The position numbers were made by a program, and so were the translations under genes. DNA of 64,000 nucleotides. Source: Comamonas sp. (lineage in GTDB: Bacteria; Pseudomonadota; Gammaproteobacteria; Burkholderiales; Burkholderiaceae_C). The stretch covers positions 124,001 to 188,000 of the forward strand of contig JAITLR010000013.1 of assembly GCA_031277805.1 (NCBI GenBank), given 5' to 3'. The notes under the pieces are model-generated. The model made no database searches, had not been told where the DNA came from, and saw only the letters and a program-made list of their open reading frames with translations. Shown here one piece after another: positions 41,853 through 51,037 of this stretch (the stretch's first letter is position 1; the number at the start of each line of letters is the position of its first letter).

Positions 41853-42611
41853 TCAGCCCCAGGCTTTCTCGATCCACCGGGCAGGTTCGATATGGCGAAA
41901 GCGCTTGTTGCGGCGGCCTTCCAGGGCATCTGGCGGGTTGACTTCGCCATGGAAGATCACGATGCGCGCATCGGCGGGCGGCACGGGTTCCTTCCAGTAA
42001 TTGCTCGGCCAGGTCGGAATGCAGTAGTACTTGAAGCTGGGGCACCAGGCGGAAGGCCAGTAGTCCAGCTTGCCCTGCTTGTGCAGAAAGTGCGACAGAT
42101 ATTCCTGCTCGTTACGGTATTTGGCGCGCATCTCTTCGGTGTGCGCGCGGAAATGCTCCAGCACATCCGCATGGGCACCCAGCTCAAAGCGATAGACCGA
42201 GGAGTTACCGACAATGCGCTCGCCAAAGCGCCAGAAGCGCGGATAGTCGTGAATGATGCGGAAGTCGCCAGGCAGCGTGAAGAACTCATCCAGGCTGCCT
42301 ACGATCACCACGTCCAGATCCAGAAACAGCGCCTGGCCCTTGAGACCGTGCAGGTCGCGCTCGAAGGTGGTGAGTTTCTTCCAGGCACCGTCACGCTGGC
42401 CTGGGGCCAGATGAATGTTCAGGTCAGGAATGGGCAGGCATTCCACTTCGGGGCGAACCCCTTCGGAACTATCAGTCAGGCAGACAAAGCGAAAATCTCC
42501 GCTGAGATGGCGGCGCACCATGGCATAGAGTCGGTTGACGTACTCCGGGCCGTACTTGGTGCCCCATTTCATGCAAAGAATATGGCGTTGCTGCTGTGTG
42601 GTCTGAACCAT
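41853..42611 (-). CDS. Glycosyltransferase (GT8-like, DXD motif)
   Basis: A 252-residue soluble protein. The N-terminal half has a Rossmann-like nucleotide-sugar region: HILCMKWGTKYGPEYVNRLY, then KLTTFERDL and the DXD metal site Asp98-Asp100 in ALFLDLDVVIVGSLDEFF. The C-terminal half has WPSAWCPSFKYYC and FHGEVNPPDA. This order fits GT8/GT24-type transferases. Donor and acceptor are unknown. Next to kdoO, a role in LPS or glycan decoration is possible but not shown. Confidence 0.68.
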   Translation of the reverse strand: MVQTTQQQRHILCMKWGTKYGPEYVNRLYAMVRRHLSGDFRFVCLTDSSEGVRPEVECLPIPDLNIHLAPGQRDGAWKKLTTFERDLHGLKGQALFLDLDVVIVGSLDEFFTLPGDFRIIHDYPRFWRFGERIVGNSSVYRFELGAHADVLEHFRAHTEEMRAKYRNEQEYLSHFLHKQGKLDYWPSAWCPSFKYYCIPTWPSNYWKEPVPPADARIVIFHGEVNPPDALEGRRNKRFRHIEPARWIEKAWG

Positions 42612-42669
42612 GGATAGGCGGTCTCAGCAAAGAAAGTGGCAAATGGGCGATGTGTGACGGATCTTGCGA

Positions 42670-43140
42670 TCAGTCCTGACGGCCTTTTTTGACCGACTTT
42701 TGCTTGGGCTTGGCGCGCTTGATGGTGCCACCCGCGGTCAGGCGCTGGTTGCCCAGCACGCGCAGTTGCTTGACTTCAGGCTTCTGACCAGCACGGCCGA
42801 ATTTGAGCACCTTGATGTCGCGAGGGCCGGGCATGCGGTCTTCGTCAAACGCCTTTTCCTTTTCGGGAATGGGGCGCCACAGAACCAGCAGCTTGCCGAT
42901 GTGCTGGATAGGGGCAGCGTTCAGCTCGTCGCACAGTTGTTGGTAGATTTGCTCACGGCTGGCACGGTCATCGCCGAAAACGCGAACCTTGATCAGGCCA
43001 TGGGCATTGAGGGCGGCGTCCACTTCCTTCTGTACGGCAGGGGTCAAACCATCGCCACCGATGATGACCACAGGGTCCAGATGGTGGGCTTCAGCGCGGT
43101 GTACCCGGCGCTCTGCGGGAGTTAATTCAATTTGGGGCAT
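42670..43140 (-). CDS. yhbY: YhbY-family RNA-binding protein (CRM domain)
   Basis: A 156-residue protein. The CRM (CRS1-YhbY) domain covers residues 1-97, starting [20 protein letters not shown] and including the GxxG-like GGDGLTPAV. In E. coli YhbY associates with the pre-50S ribosome. A basic C-terminal tail of about 55 residues ([14 protein letters not shown]) is extra compared with the short enteric form. It diverges from rlmE with 32 bases between start codons, an arrangement seen in many proteobacteria. Confidence 0.88.
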   Translation of the reverse strand: MPQIELTPAERRVHRAEAHHLDPVVIIGGDGLTPAVQKEVDAALNAHGLIKVRVFGDDRASREQIYQQLCDELNAAPIQHIGKLLVLWRPIPEKEKAFDEDRMPGPRDIKVLKFGRAGQKPEVKQLRVLGNQRLTAGGTIKRAKPKQKSVKKGRQD

Positions 43141-43172
43141 ACCCGTATTATCAAGGCTGCGAGAATTCAGAC

Positions 43173-43835
43173 ATGAAAACCAAAACCAAAAGCAAGAAGG
43201 TCAATAAGAATTGGCTGCACGATCACATCAATGACCCCTATGTGAAAGCCGCCCAGAAGGATGGCTATCGTGCACGCGCGGCCTACAAGCTCAAGGAAAT
43301 CGACGAGTCTTTGAAGCTCATTCAACCAGGGTACACCGTGGTTGACCTGGGCTGTGCGCCCGGCGCCTGGAGTCAGTATGTGCGCCGTCGTCTGTCGCCC
43401 AGCGGTGCGGCTGTGGGCGAACTCAACGGCCGCATCATTTCGCTGGACCTGTTGCCCATGGAGCCCATTGAGGGCGTGCATTACATCCAGGGCGATTTCC
43501 GTGAAGAGACGGTGCTGGCGCAGCTGGAAGAAGCCATGGGCGGCGGCAAGGCCGACGTGGTGGTCTCGGATATGGCACCCAATCTTTCGGGTCATGGTGC
43601 TACGGACGGAGCGCGGGTCGCGGTGCTCATCGAGATGGCAGTCGATTTTGCGATCAACAATATGAAGCCCGAAGGCGCGCTGGTGGTCAAGCTTTTCCAT
43701 GGCAGCGGCTATAACGAGCTGGTGGATCTGTTCAAGCAGACCTTCAAGGTGGTCAAGCCCATCAAGCCCAAGGCATCGCGTGACCGGTCTGCCGAGATTT
43801 TCCTGGTCGGTATGGGCCTCAAGAACGGTGCCTGA
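43173..43835 (+). CDS. rlmE: 23S rRNA 2'-O-ribose U2552 methyltransferase
   Basis: A 220-residue SAM-dependent methyltransferase (FtsJ/RrmJ) that modifies the A-loop of 23S rRNA. The SAM site is [15 protein letters not shown]. The catalytic K-D-K-E tetrad fits residues in [32 protein letters not shown] and the Glu in SAEIFLVG. It precedes ftsH, as in E. coli, though here a 246-base gap with a heat-shock-like promoter separates them. Confidence 0.95.
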   Translation: MKTKTKSKKVNKNWLHDHINDPYVKAAQKDGYRARAAYKLKEIDESLKLIQPGYTVVDLGCAPGAWSQYVRRRLSPSGAAVGELNGRIISLDLLPMEPIEGVHYIQGDFREETVLAQLEEAMGGGKADVVVSDMAPNLSGHGATDGARVAVLIEMAVDFAINNMKPEGALVVKLFHGSGYNELVDLFKQTFKVVKPIKPKASRDRSAEIFLVGMGLKNGA

Positions 43836-43999
43836 TGAAGCTGGCGGCCGACATAGGGACATTTGACCTTATGGCCTGGTGCAGCAAAGCAGCGAAACTG
43901 ATAGCGCAAAGCCTAGATAAAACAGAGGCTTAGGGCAGGTTTGGCGCAAGACTGCATTCTGCCTATGGCCGCTATAGGGGGAAATAGGCGGCCTTGCCG

Positions 44000-44027
44000 C
44001 TTGAAACACCTAAAATGAACCTCAACT
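44000..44027 (+). promoter_or_regulatory. Possible sigma-32 (heat-shock) promoter of ftsH
   Basis: CTTGAAA (44000-44006) is followed after 13 bases by CCTCAACT (44020-44027). The -35 box matches the sigma-32 consensus fully, the -10 box only partly. ftsH is a sigma-32 gene in E. coli. A sigma-70 reading (TTGAAA with TAAAAT) has far too short a spacer. Confidence 0.4.
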
Positions 44028-44081
44028 AGGTCTGGAAGTCCGCTTCTGGTCTTTACGTCTGAATATTCCTTGGAGCCCCGC

Positions 44082-46004
44082 TTGAACAATCAGTGGTTTT
44101 CAAAAATCGCCGTCTGGCTGGTCATCGCCATGGTGCTGTTTACGGTGTTCAAGCAATTTGACACCCGTGGCGCTGGCGGTGCCTCCCATGTCGGTTACTC
44201 CGAATTCCTGGAACAGGTGCGCAACAACCGCATCAAGAGCGCAACCATTCAGGAAGGTTCTGGCGGCACTGAGGTCGTGGCTACCACGACGGATGACCGC
44301 AAGATCCGTACCACCGCCACCTACCTGGATCGTGGCCTGGTTGGCGATTTGATCAACAACAACGTCAAGTTTGACGTCAAGCCTCGCGAAGAAGGCTCTC
44401 TGCTCATGACGCTGCTCGTGAGCTGGGGCCCCATGCTGCTGTTGATTGGCGTATGGGTGTACTTCATGCGCCAGATGCAGGGCGGCGGCAAGGGCGGTGC
44501 CTTCAGCTTTGGCAAGTCCAAGGCGCGCATGCTCGACGAGAACAACAACACCGTCACGTTTGCGGACGTAGCCGGCTGTGACGAAGCCAAGGAAGAGGTC
44601 AAGGAAGTCGTTGACTTCCTGAAAGACCCCAACAAGTTCCAGAAGCTGGGTGGTCGTATTCCCCGTGGTCTGCTGCTGGTCGGCCCTCCTGGTACCGGCA
44701 AGACCTTGCTGGCCAAGTCCATTGCGGGCGAGGCCAAAGTGCCTTTCTTCTCAATCTCTGGTTCCGATTTCGTTGAAATGTTCGTCGGCGTGGGCGCGGC
44801 CCGCGTGCGCGACATGTTCGAAAACGCCAAGAAGAATGCACCCTGCATCATCTTCATCGATGAAATCGACGCCGTCGGCCGCCAGCGTGGCGCTGGCATG
44901 GGAGGCGGCAACGACGAGCGCGAGCAGACGCTGAACCAGATGCTGGTCGAGATGGATGGTTTCGAGACTAACCTGGGTGTGATCGTTGTTGCTGCAACCA
45001 ACCGCCCCGACATTCTTGACGCCGCCTTGTTGCGCCCCGGTCGTTTCGACCGTCAGGTCTATGTGACGCTGCCCGATATCCGCGGTCGCGAGCAGATCCT
45101 GAATGTGCACATGCGCAAGATTCCTGTGGGTCAAGACGTGAACCCCGCCATCATTGCGCGCGGCACGCCCGGCATGTCGGGCGCTGATCTGGCCAACCTG
45201 TGCAACGAAGCTGCACTGATGGCGGCACGCCGCAATGCGCGCACCGTCGAGATGCAGGACTTCGAAAAGGCCAAGGACAAGATCATCATGGGCCCCGAGC
45301 GCAAGACCATGGTCATGCCCGAGGAAGAGCGCCGCAATACGGCCTACCATGAAGCTGGCCACGCCCTCATCGGCAAGCTGCTGCCCAAGTGCGATCCCGT
45401 GCACAAGGTCACCATCATCCCGCGCGGCCGCGCGCTGGGTGTGACCATGAGCCTGCCCGAGAAGGATCGCTACTCCTACGACAAGGAGTACATGCTCAAC
45501 CAGATTGCCATGCTGTTTGGTGGCCGTATTGCCGAAGAAGTCTTCATGAACCAGATGACCACTGGCGCATCGAATGACTTTGAGCGTGCCACGGCGATCG
45601 CTCGCGACATGGTGACCCGGTACGGTATGACCGATGCTCTGGGACCCATGGTCTATGCCGAGCAGGAAGGCGAGCCTTTCCTGGGCCGCTCCATGAGCAA
45701 GTCCAGCAATATCAGTGAAGAGACCATGCAGAAGGTCGATGCGGAAGTGCGCCGCATCATTGATGAGCAGTACAGCCTTGCGCGCAAGCTCATCGAAGAC
45801 AATAGCGACAAGATGCATGCCATGGCCAAGGCCATGCTCGATTGGGAGACCATTGATGCAGAGCAGCTTGACGACATCATGGCCGGCAAGGAGCCTCGTC
45901 CACCCAAGGACTGGACCCCCCGGAATCCTCCATCTTCCGATGGCGGCAATTCTTCCGGAGGAACTCCGGCCTCGAATGCCGAGCCTTCGCCCACTACCGC
46001 TTGA
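44082..46004 (+). CDS. ftsH: ATP-dependent zinc metalloprotease FtsH
   Basis: A 640-residue membrane AAA protease. Two membrane helices (about 7-25 and 105-125) flank a periplasmic domain. The AAA domain has Walker A GPPGTGKT (201-208), Walker [13 protein letters not shown] and the second region of homology. The zinc site is HEAGH (423-427). Start TTG 44082 is chosen because GGAG lies seven bases upstream. A Pro/Ser/Gly-rich tail ends the chain. It degrades LpxC in enterics, which would link it to the lipid A genes of this window. Confidence 0.96.
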   Translation: MNNQWFSKIAVWLVIAMVLFTVFKQFDTRGAGGASHVGYSEFLEQVRNNRIKSATIQEGSGGTEVVATTTDDRKIRTTATYLDRGLVGDLINNNVKFDVKPREEGSLLMTLLVSWGPMLLLIGVWVYFMRQMQGGGKGGAFSFGKSKARMLDENNNTVTFADVAGCDEAKEEVKEVVDFLKDPNKFQKLGGRIPRGLLLVGPPGTGKTLLAKSIAGEAKVPFFSISGSDFVEMFVGVGAARVRDMFENAKKNAPCIIFIDEIDAVGRQRGAGMGGGNDEREQTLNQMLVEMDGFETNLGVIVVAATNRPDILDAALLRPGRFDRQVYVTLPDIRGREQILNVHMRKIPVGQDVNPAIIARGTPGMSGADLANLCNEAALMAARRNARTVEMQDFEKAKDKIIMGPERKTMVMPEEERRNTAYHEAGHALIGKLLPKCDPVHKVTIIPRGRALGVTMSLPEKDRYSYDKEYMLNQIAMLFGGRIAEEVFMNQMTTGASNDFERATAIARDMVTRYGMTDALGPMVYAEQEGEPFLGRSMSKSSNISEETMQKVDAEVRRIIDEQYSLARKLIEDNSDKMHAMAKAMLDWETIDAEQLDDIMAGKEPRPPKDWTPRNPPSSDGGNSSGGTPASNAEPSPTTA

Positions 46005-46018
46005 TTGACAAGTGAGTC

Positions 46019-46050
46019 ACAAAAGGCCCTTCGGGGCCTTTTGTTTTTTA
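46019..46050 (+). terminator. Terminator after ftsH
   Basis: A compact stem AAAAGGCCC/GGGCCTTTT with a TTCG tetraloop is followed by GTTTTTT. folP starts 21 bases later. Confidence 0.85.
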
Positions 46051-46071
46051 TCTTTGAGTACTGGAGTCGTC

Positions 46072-46911
46072 ATGTCGCAGCAATGGCAAACATCGCGCTT
46101 TACTTTGAATCTGAACAGGCCCCAGGTCATGGGGATTGTCAATGTGACACCGGATTCTTTCTCTGATGGCGGGCAGCACGCGGGTATCAAAGGGGCAATG
46201 AGCCATGCGGAGAAGCTGTTGCGCGATGGGGCTCATATTCTGGACATCGGCGGAGAGTCCACACGGCCTGGTTCGCCGGCAGTTCCTTTGCAGCAGGAGC
46301 TGGATCGTGTGCTGCCTGTGCTGGCGGAGGCCGTCAAGCTGCAAGTGCCGATTTCCATCGATACCTACAAGCCCGAAGTCATGCGTGAGGCTCTCGATAT
46401 GGGCGTGGACATCATCAACGACATCTGGGCACTGCGCCAGCCCGGGGCCCGGGAGGCGATCACGGCACACCCTGGCTGTGGGGTCTGCCTCATGCACATG
46501 CATGCCACGCCGCAGAACATGCATCTGGACCATATGCAAGGCAATGCGGTGATGGATGTCCGTGACTTCTTGGCCGAGGTCACTGCGCCGCTACTGAAGG
46601 CGGGGGTCGCACGCGAGCGTATTGTCTGGGATTACGGCATTGGCTTTGGAAAAAGCGTTGCACAAAATTTTGCCTTGCTTGCACATCAACAGAGTCTGCT
46701 GGAACTAGACTTTCCTCTATTGGCTGGCTGGTCCCGCAAGGGTTCCCTGGGCCAGGTTTCTGGACTGCCAGTGGATCAGCGGATGATTCCCAGTGTGGCT
46801 GCTGCGCTGCTGGCGGTGGAGAGAGGTGCTCGCATTGTTCGAGTGCATGATGTCAAGGAGACCGTGGATGCGCTGTCAGTGTGGCAGGCCATGCAGGACT
46901 CGGCCATTTAG
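46072..46911 (+). CDS. folP: Dihydropteroate synthase
   Basis: A 279-residue TIM-barrel enzyme joining dihydropterin pyrophosphate and p-aminobenzoate in folate synthesis, and the target of sulfonamides. Conserved loops are MGIVNVTPDSFSDGG, DIGGESTRPGS, ISIDTYKPEV and WSRKGSLG. Start ATG 46072 has GGAGTC upstream. The folP-glmM order after ftsH is classical, but here a 76-bp repeat lies between folP and glmM. Confidence 0.96.
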   Translation: MSQQWQTSRFTLNLNRPQVMGIVNVTPDSFSDGGQHAGIKGAMSHAEKLLRDGAHILDIGGESTRPGSPAVPLQQELDRVLPVLAEAVKLQVPISIDTYKPEVMREALDMGVDIINDIWALRQPGAREAITAHPGCGVCLMHMHATPQNMHLDHMQGNAVMDVRDFLAEVTAPLLKAGVARERIVWDYGIGFGKSVAQNFALLAHQQSLLELDFPLLAGWSRKGSLGQVSGLPVDQRMIPSVAAALLAVERGARIVRVHDVKETVDALSVWQAMQDSAI

Positions 46912-46937
46912 GATTTACGGTTTCAGCTTCAGTACGC

Positions 46938-47013
46938 GACTTACGCAAATCAGGCCCAGGCAAGCGCTTTTCCTCAAGGAGGCTGTCTTGGTGCATCCTT
47001 GTTGGCGTAAGTC
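46938..47013 (+). repeat. 76-bp palindromic repeat, copy B
   Basis: It begins GACTTACGCAAATCAGG and ends CCTTGTTGGCGTAAGTC, so its termini form an inverted repeat of about 12 bases. The apical stem is TCCT/AGGA around CA. It occupies most of the gap between folP and glmM. Confidence 0.85.
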
Positions 47014-47052
47014 TTAAGTGCATTTGATCGAAAAGAAAAGGGATAGAGAGCC

Positions 47053-48387
47053 ATGGCACGTCAGTATTTTGGGACCGACGGTATTCGAGGAACCGTGGGA
47101 AAGTCTCCGATCACTCCGGACTTCGCATTGCGCCTGGCCCATGCGGTGGGACGCGTGTTGCGCCGTACCCAGGAGCGCCCTCTGGTATTGATTGGCAAGG
47201 ACACACGGATCTCGGGCTATATGCTGGAGAGCGCCCTGGAGTCTGGCTTTGCCTCTGCCGGTGTGGATGTGATGCTGTTGGGCCCTTTGCCAACACCTGG
47301 CGTGGCGTATCTGACCCGGGCGCAGCGTGCCAGTCTCGGTGTCGTGATCAGTGCCAGCCACAATCCGTTTTACGACAACGGCATCAAGTTTTTCAGTGCT
47401 CAAGGAACCAAGCTGCCCGATTCCTGGGAAGAAGAGGTGGAAGCAGCATTGCTGCAAGAGCCAGTATGGGTGGACTCGGCAGGTCTGGGCAAGGCAAGCC
47501 GGCTGGAGGATGCAGCAGGTCGTTATATCGAGTTCTGCAAGAGCACTTTTGATCACAAGCTGTCATTGCGCGGTCTGAAGATCGTGGTCGATGCGGCTCA
47601 CGGCGCGGCCTATCAGATTGCGCCCAAGGTGTTTCATGAGCTGGGAGCTCATGTGATTTCCATCGGCTGCTCGCCGGATGGCTTGAACATCAACGAGGGC
47701 GTTGGAGCGACCCATCCCGATGCATTGGTGCGCACGGTGCGGGCCAACGGCGCTGATTTCGGCATTGCACTCGATGGTGATGCCGACCGCCTGCAACTGG
47801 TGGATGCCAAGGGGCGTTTGTTCAACGGGGACGAGCTGCTCTATCTGATGGCGGCCGATCGTCTGGCGCGGGATGAGGCCGTGCCAGGAGTGGCGGGCAC
47901 GCTGATGACCAATATGGCCGTTGAGCAGGCTTTGAAGGCGCAGGGCGTGGGCTTTGTCCGTGCCAAGGTCGGTGACCGCTATGTGCTGGAAGCACTGAGC
48001 GCCAATGGCTGGCAGCTGGGGGGCGAAAGCTCGGGTCACTTGCTGGCCCTGGACAAGCACACCACGGGCGATGGACTGGTCAGTGCCCTGCAAGTGCTGC
48101 AGGCCTGTGTGCGCTCCGGCAAGACGGTCGCGCAGTGGCTGGAGAAGGTGACGCTTTTCCCCCAGGTCATGATCAATGTGCGTTTGCAGCCTGGTCAGGA
48201 CTGGAAGAAAAATGAGCAATTGCCTCTGGCTCAGCAAGAAGTGGAGAAGGAGCTGGGCGACAGCGGCCGGGTGCTGATCCGGGCCAGCGGCACGGAGCCT
48301 TTGCTGCGTGTCATGGTGGAAGCCAGGGATGAAGCAATGGCCAGCAATTGCGCAGAACGATTGGTGCAGGTTGTAAAAGCAGGCTGA
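47053..48387 (+). CDS. glmM: Phosphoglucosamine mutase
   Basis: A 444-residue enzyme interconverting glucosamine-6-P and glucosamine-1-P, the route to UDP-GlcNAc used for peptidoglycan and LpxA. The phosphorylated Ser102 is in [15 protein letters not shown]. The magnesium loop is DGDADR, the sugar loop is GGESSGH, and the phosphate site is [12 protein letters not shown]. It starts [16 protein letters not shown]. Confidence 0.96.
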   Translation: MARQYFGTDGIRGTVGKSPITPDFALRLAHAVGRVLRRTQERPLVLIGKDTRISGYMLESALESGFASAGVDVMLLGPLPTPGVAYLTRAQRASLGVVISASHNPFYDNGIKFFSAQGTKLPDSWEEEVEAALLQEPVWVDSAGLGKASRLEDAAGRYIEFCKSTFDHKLSLRGLKIVVDAAHGAAYQIAPKVFHELGAHVISIGCSPDGLNINEGVGATHPDALVRTVRANGADFGIALDGDADRLQLVDAKGRLFNGDELLYLMAADRLARDEAVPGVAGTLMTNMAVEQALKAQGVGFVRAKVGDRYVLEALSANGWQLGGESSGHLLALDKHTTGDGLVSALQVLQACVRSGKTVAQWLEKVTLFPQVMINVRLQPGQDWKKNEQLPLAQQEVEKELGDSGRVLIRASGTEPLLRVMVEARDEAMASNCAERLVQVVKAG

Positions 48388-48409
48388 ATCGTCATGATAT
48401 GAGTCAGGC

Positions 48410-48438
48410 AAGTCATCAAAGAGTCACAAGACCGTCAT
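48410..48438 (+). promoter_or_regulatory. PHO box upstream of ppk1
   Basis: Three 7-base words at an exact 11-base period: AAGTCAT (48410), GAGTCAC (48421) and CCGTCAT (48432), each followed by an A-rich 4-base spacer. This is the PhoB binding pattern (CTGTCAT with 4-base spacers). phoB itself lies in this window. Confidence 0.72.
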
Positions 48439-48503
48439 AAATGACGGGCAGACTGTGGGAAAGCCCTTAAAGGGTACTTCTTGGCTTTCCTGCCTTTGAT
48501 GAC

Positions 48504-50855
48504 ATGTCTCAATCTGTTTCTGGTTCAGTTACATCTCTTAATGCATCCGAGGTTCGTGGTACCTCTTCTTCGTCTGAGCCTTTGACATCTGTTCATCCAG
48601 GGGCAGGACCTGCTTCTCTGGGGTTGGCGAGGGAGACGGTGGAAGCTGCCAGTGCGGTACCGGGCGGCCAGTCTCAGCCGGCGGTGTCAACGGTACAGGC
48701 TGTGCAGCCGACCGCGCCTGCCAGCACCAAGGCGGTTTCCAAGCCTGCTCGCCGCCGTCGCACTGCAGTCAAGGCTCCTGTCTCGCTTCCGCCGCCAGAG
48801 CCGCCGGTGGCTGCACTGGAATTGCTCGATCGTGACCACAGCATTCTGGCGTTCAATCAGCGGGTATTGAGCTGGGCAGAGCGCGAAGATGTGCCGCTGC
48901 TGGAACGCCTGCGCTACCTCTGCATTGTTTCCTCCAACCTCGACGAATGGTTCGAGGTGCGCAGTGCGCCCCATGTTTCGGCGGCCAATGCGGGCGACGA
49001 CAAGGGGCTGTATACGCGCCGCAGCTTTGAGTCCCTGATGACGACGGCCCACGCACTGGTCGCGCATCAATATCACCTCTACAACCATTCCATCATTCCC
49101 GCATTTGCCAAGCATGCGATCCGGCTGATCTCGCATGGCGAGCGCAATGCAACGCAGCGCAAATGGGTCAGAGAGTTCTTTTTGCGCGAGGTGCAGCCCT
49201 TGCTCATGCCTGTGGGACTGGACCCGTCCCACCCGTTTCCCCAGGTGGCCAACAAGGCGCTGAATTTCATCGTGCGCCTCAATGGTGTGGATGCCTTCGG
49301 CCGCTCCAATGAGGTGGCCATTGTCAAAGTGCCGCGGGCCTTGCCGCGGCTGATCCGCCTGCCGGAGAAAATTTCGGGCAAGCAGCGCCTGTTTGTCAGC
49401 ATCTCCAGCGTGGTGCGTGCGCATCTGGCCGAACTGTTCCCTGAGCGTGAAGTGGCCGAGTTTTCCCAGTTTCGCGTGACGCGCAATTCGGATCTGGCGG
49501 TGGATGAGGACGATCTGGTCGACCTGCGCATGGCGCTGCGTCAGGGCCTCAATCATCGCCACTACGGGCAGGCTGTGCGGCTGGAGGTTTCGTCGTCCTG
49601 CTCGCCCATGTTGTCGGACTTGCTGCTTGAGCAATATGGTCTGCCGGCCGAGGCGTTGTTCAAGGTCAAGGGGCCTGTGAATCTGGTGCGCCAGATGCAG
49701 CTGGTCGATCTGGTTGACGACCCTGCCTTGCTGTTTCCCAAGTGGAAGCCAGCCTGGCCCGCGCAGCTGACGCCTGGGCGCTCCATCATGGCGCAGATGC
49801 GCAAGAACGACATCATCATTCACCAGCCCTTCGAGAGCTTTGATGCGGTGCTGGAGTTGCTGCGTGAAGCTGTGAATGACCCGCAGGTGCTGGCGATCAA
49901 GCAAACCATTTATCGCACAGGCACGGACTCGGAAATCATGAGCTTGCTGGCCGAGGCGGTGGGGCGCGGCAAGGAAGTGCTGGCGGTGCTGGAGCTCAAG
50001 GCACGCTTTGATGAAGAGGCCAACATCAACTGGGCCGAAAAGCTGGAATCGCTGGGCGTGCAAGTGGTGTACGGTGTGGTCGGTCTCAAGACGCATGCCA
50101 AGATGCTGCTGATCACGCGGCGCGAGAAACGCACCAACCAGCTCAAGCGCTATGCACACCTGTCCACTGGCAATTACAACGTGCGCAGCGCACGTCTGTA
50201 CACGGACATCAGCCAGCTGACCTGCGATGCGGAAATCACGGCCGATATGGACGCGGTGTTTCGCCATCTCTCCAGCCACAATGCCATGCCCCAGCTGCAA
50301 AAGCTGGTCATGGCTCCATTCCAGCTGCAAAACCGCATGCTGGAGCTGATCGCCAAGGTAGGCGATGCCGCGGCCAAGGGCGAGCATGCACGCATGGTCA
50401 TCAAGATGAATGCGCTGACCGATGAGCCTTTGATCCGGGCTTTGGTCGATGCGGGGCGCAAGGGTGCGCAGATCGATCTGATCGTGCGCGGGGCTTGCAT
50501 GCTGCCGGCGCAGCGCCAGGGCTTTACCGACAATATTCGTGTGCGCTCGATCATCGGCCGCTTTCTGGAGCATTCGCGCGTCTTCTATTTCGCCTGGGGC
50601 AAGGAAGAGGAGCTGCTGCTGTCCAGTGCGGATTGGATGAGCCGCAATATGGTGCGCCGTGTGGAGCTGGCCTGGCCTGTTCTGGATAAGAAGCTGCGCC
50701 AGCGTGTGATTGATGAGTGCCTGGTGGCCTATATGGGCGACGATAGAGATGCCTGGACACTGGAGGCTTCCGGTGCCTATCAAAAGCCCAAACGTCCAGC
50801 TGACGGAAGAGGGGCGCAGCAGGCGCTGGTGGAGCGCTATGGACGAGGGCGCTGA
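48504..50855 (+). CDS. ppk1: Polyphosphate kinase 1
   Basis: A 783-residue enzyme that makes polyphosphate from ATP. The conserved N-domain starts near residue 106 (ELLDRDHSILAFNQRVL). The autophosphorylated His is about His531 in GLKTHAKMLLI. A second conserved His follows in RFLEHSRVFYF. The first 103 residues are an Ala/Ser/Pro-rich extension ending in a basic patch (PARRRRTAVK), absent from E. coli Ppk. Driven by a PHO box; convergent with ppx. Confidence 0.95.
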   Translation: MSQSVSGSVTSLNASEVRGTSSSSEPLTSVHPGAGPASLGLARETVEAASAVPGGQSQPAVSTVQAVQPTAPASTKAVSKPARRRRTAVKAPVSLPPPEPPVAALELLDRDHSILAFNQRVLSWAEREDVPLLERLRYLCIVSSNLDEWFEVRSAPHVSAANAGDDKGLYTRRSFESLMTTAHALVAHQYHLYNHSIIPAFAKHAIRLISHGERNATQRKWVREFFLREVQPLLMPVGLDPSHPFPQVANKALNFIVRLNGVDAFGRSNEVAIVKVPRALPRLIRLPEKISGKQRLFVSISSVVRAHLAELFPEREVAEFSQFRVTRNSDLAVDEDDLVDLRMALRQGLNHRHYGQAVRLEVSSSCSPMLSDLLLEQYGLPAEALFKVKGPVNLVRQMQLVDLVDDPALLFPKWKPAWPAQLTPGRSIMAQMRKNDIIIHQPFESFDAVLELLREAVNDPQVLAIKQTIYRTGTDSEIMSLLAEAVGRGKEVLAVLELKARFDEEANINWAEKLESLGVQVVYGVVGLKTHAKMLLITRREKRTNQLKRYAHLSTGNYNVRSARLYTDISQLTCDAEITADMDAVFRHLSSHNAMPQLQKLVMAPFQLQNRMLELIAKVGDAAAKGEHARMVIKMNALTDEPLIRALVDAGRKGAQIDLIVRGACMLPAQRQGFTDNIRVRSIIGRFLEHSRVFYFAWGKEEELLLSSADWMSRNMVRRVELAWPVLDKKLRQRVIDECLVAYMGDDRDAWTLEASGAYQKPKRPADGRGAQQALVERYGRGR

Positions 50856-50867
50856 TGTCGGGTGCTA

Positions 50868-50985
50868 TGTTTTGATGAGCTTCTGGCGCTTTCTGCACAA
50901 CAATTTCAATATGCTTTCATTGAAAATTTCATGTATGTAGAGCGCTGAATGCTTTGAATCAAATAGCATTTGAGAGCTTTGCGAG
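50868..50985. repeat. Eroded TAGC-type repeats between ppk1 and ppx
   Basis: The gap contains GTGCTATG, GAGCTTCTGGCGCTTT, AGCGCTGAATGC and AATCAAATAGCATTTG, words of the TAGC repeat class. TTCAATATG and CATTGAAAAT form a small inverted pair. Boundaries are approximate. Confidence 0.3.
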
Positions 50986-50989
50986 AAGC

Positions 50990-51018
50990 AAAAAGGGACT
51001 GCAAGGCAGTCCCTTTTT
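50990..51018. terminator. Bidirectional terminator between ppk1 and ppx
   Basis: The stem AAAAAGGGACTGC/GCAGTCCCTTTTT around AAG is symmetric, with A-run and T-run in the stem base. It serves both convergent genes. Confidence 0.85.
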
Positions 51019-51037
51019 ATGGGCGCAGTGCGTTAGC

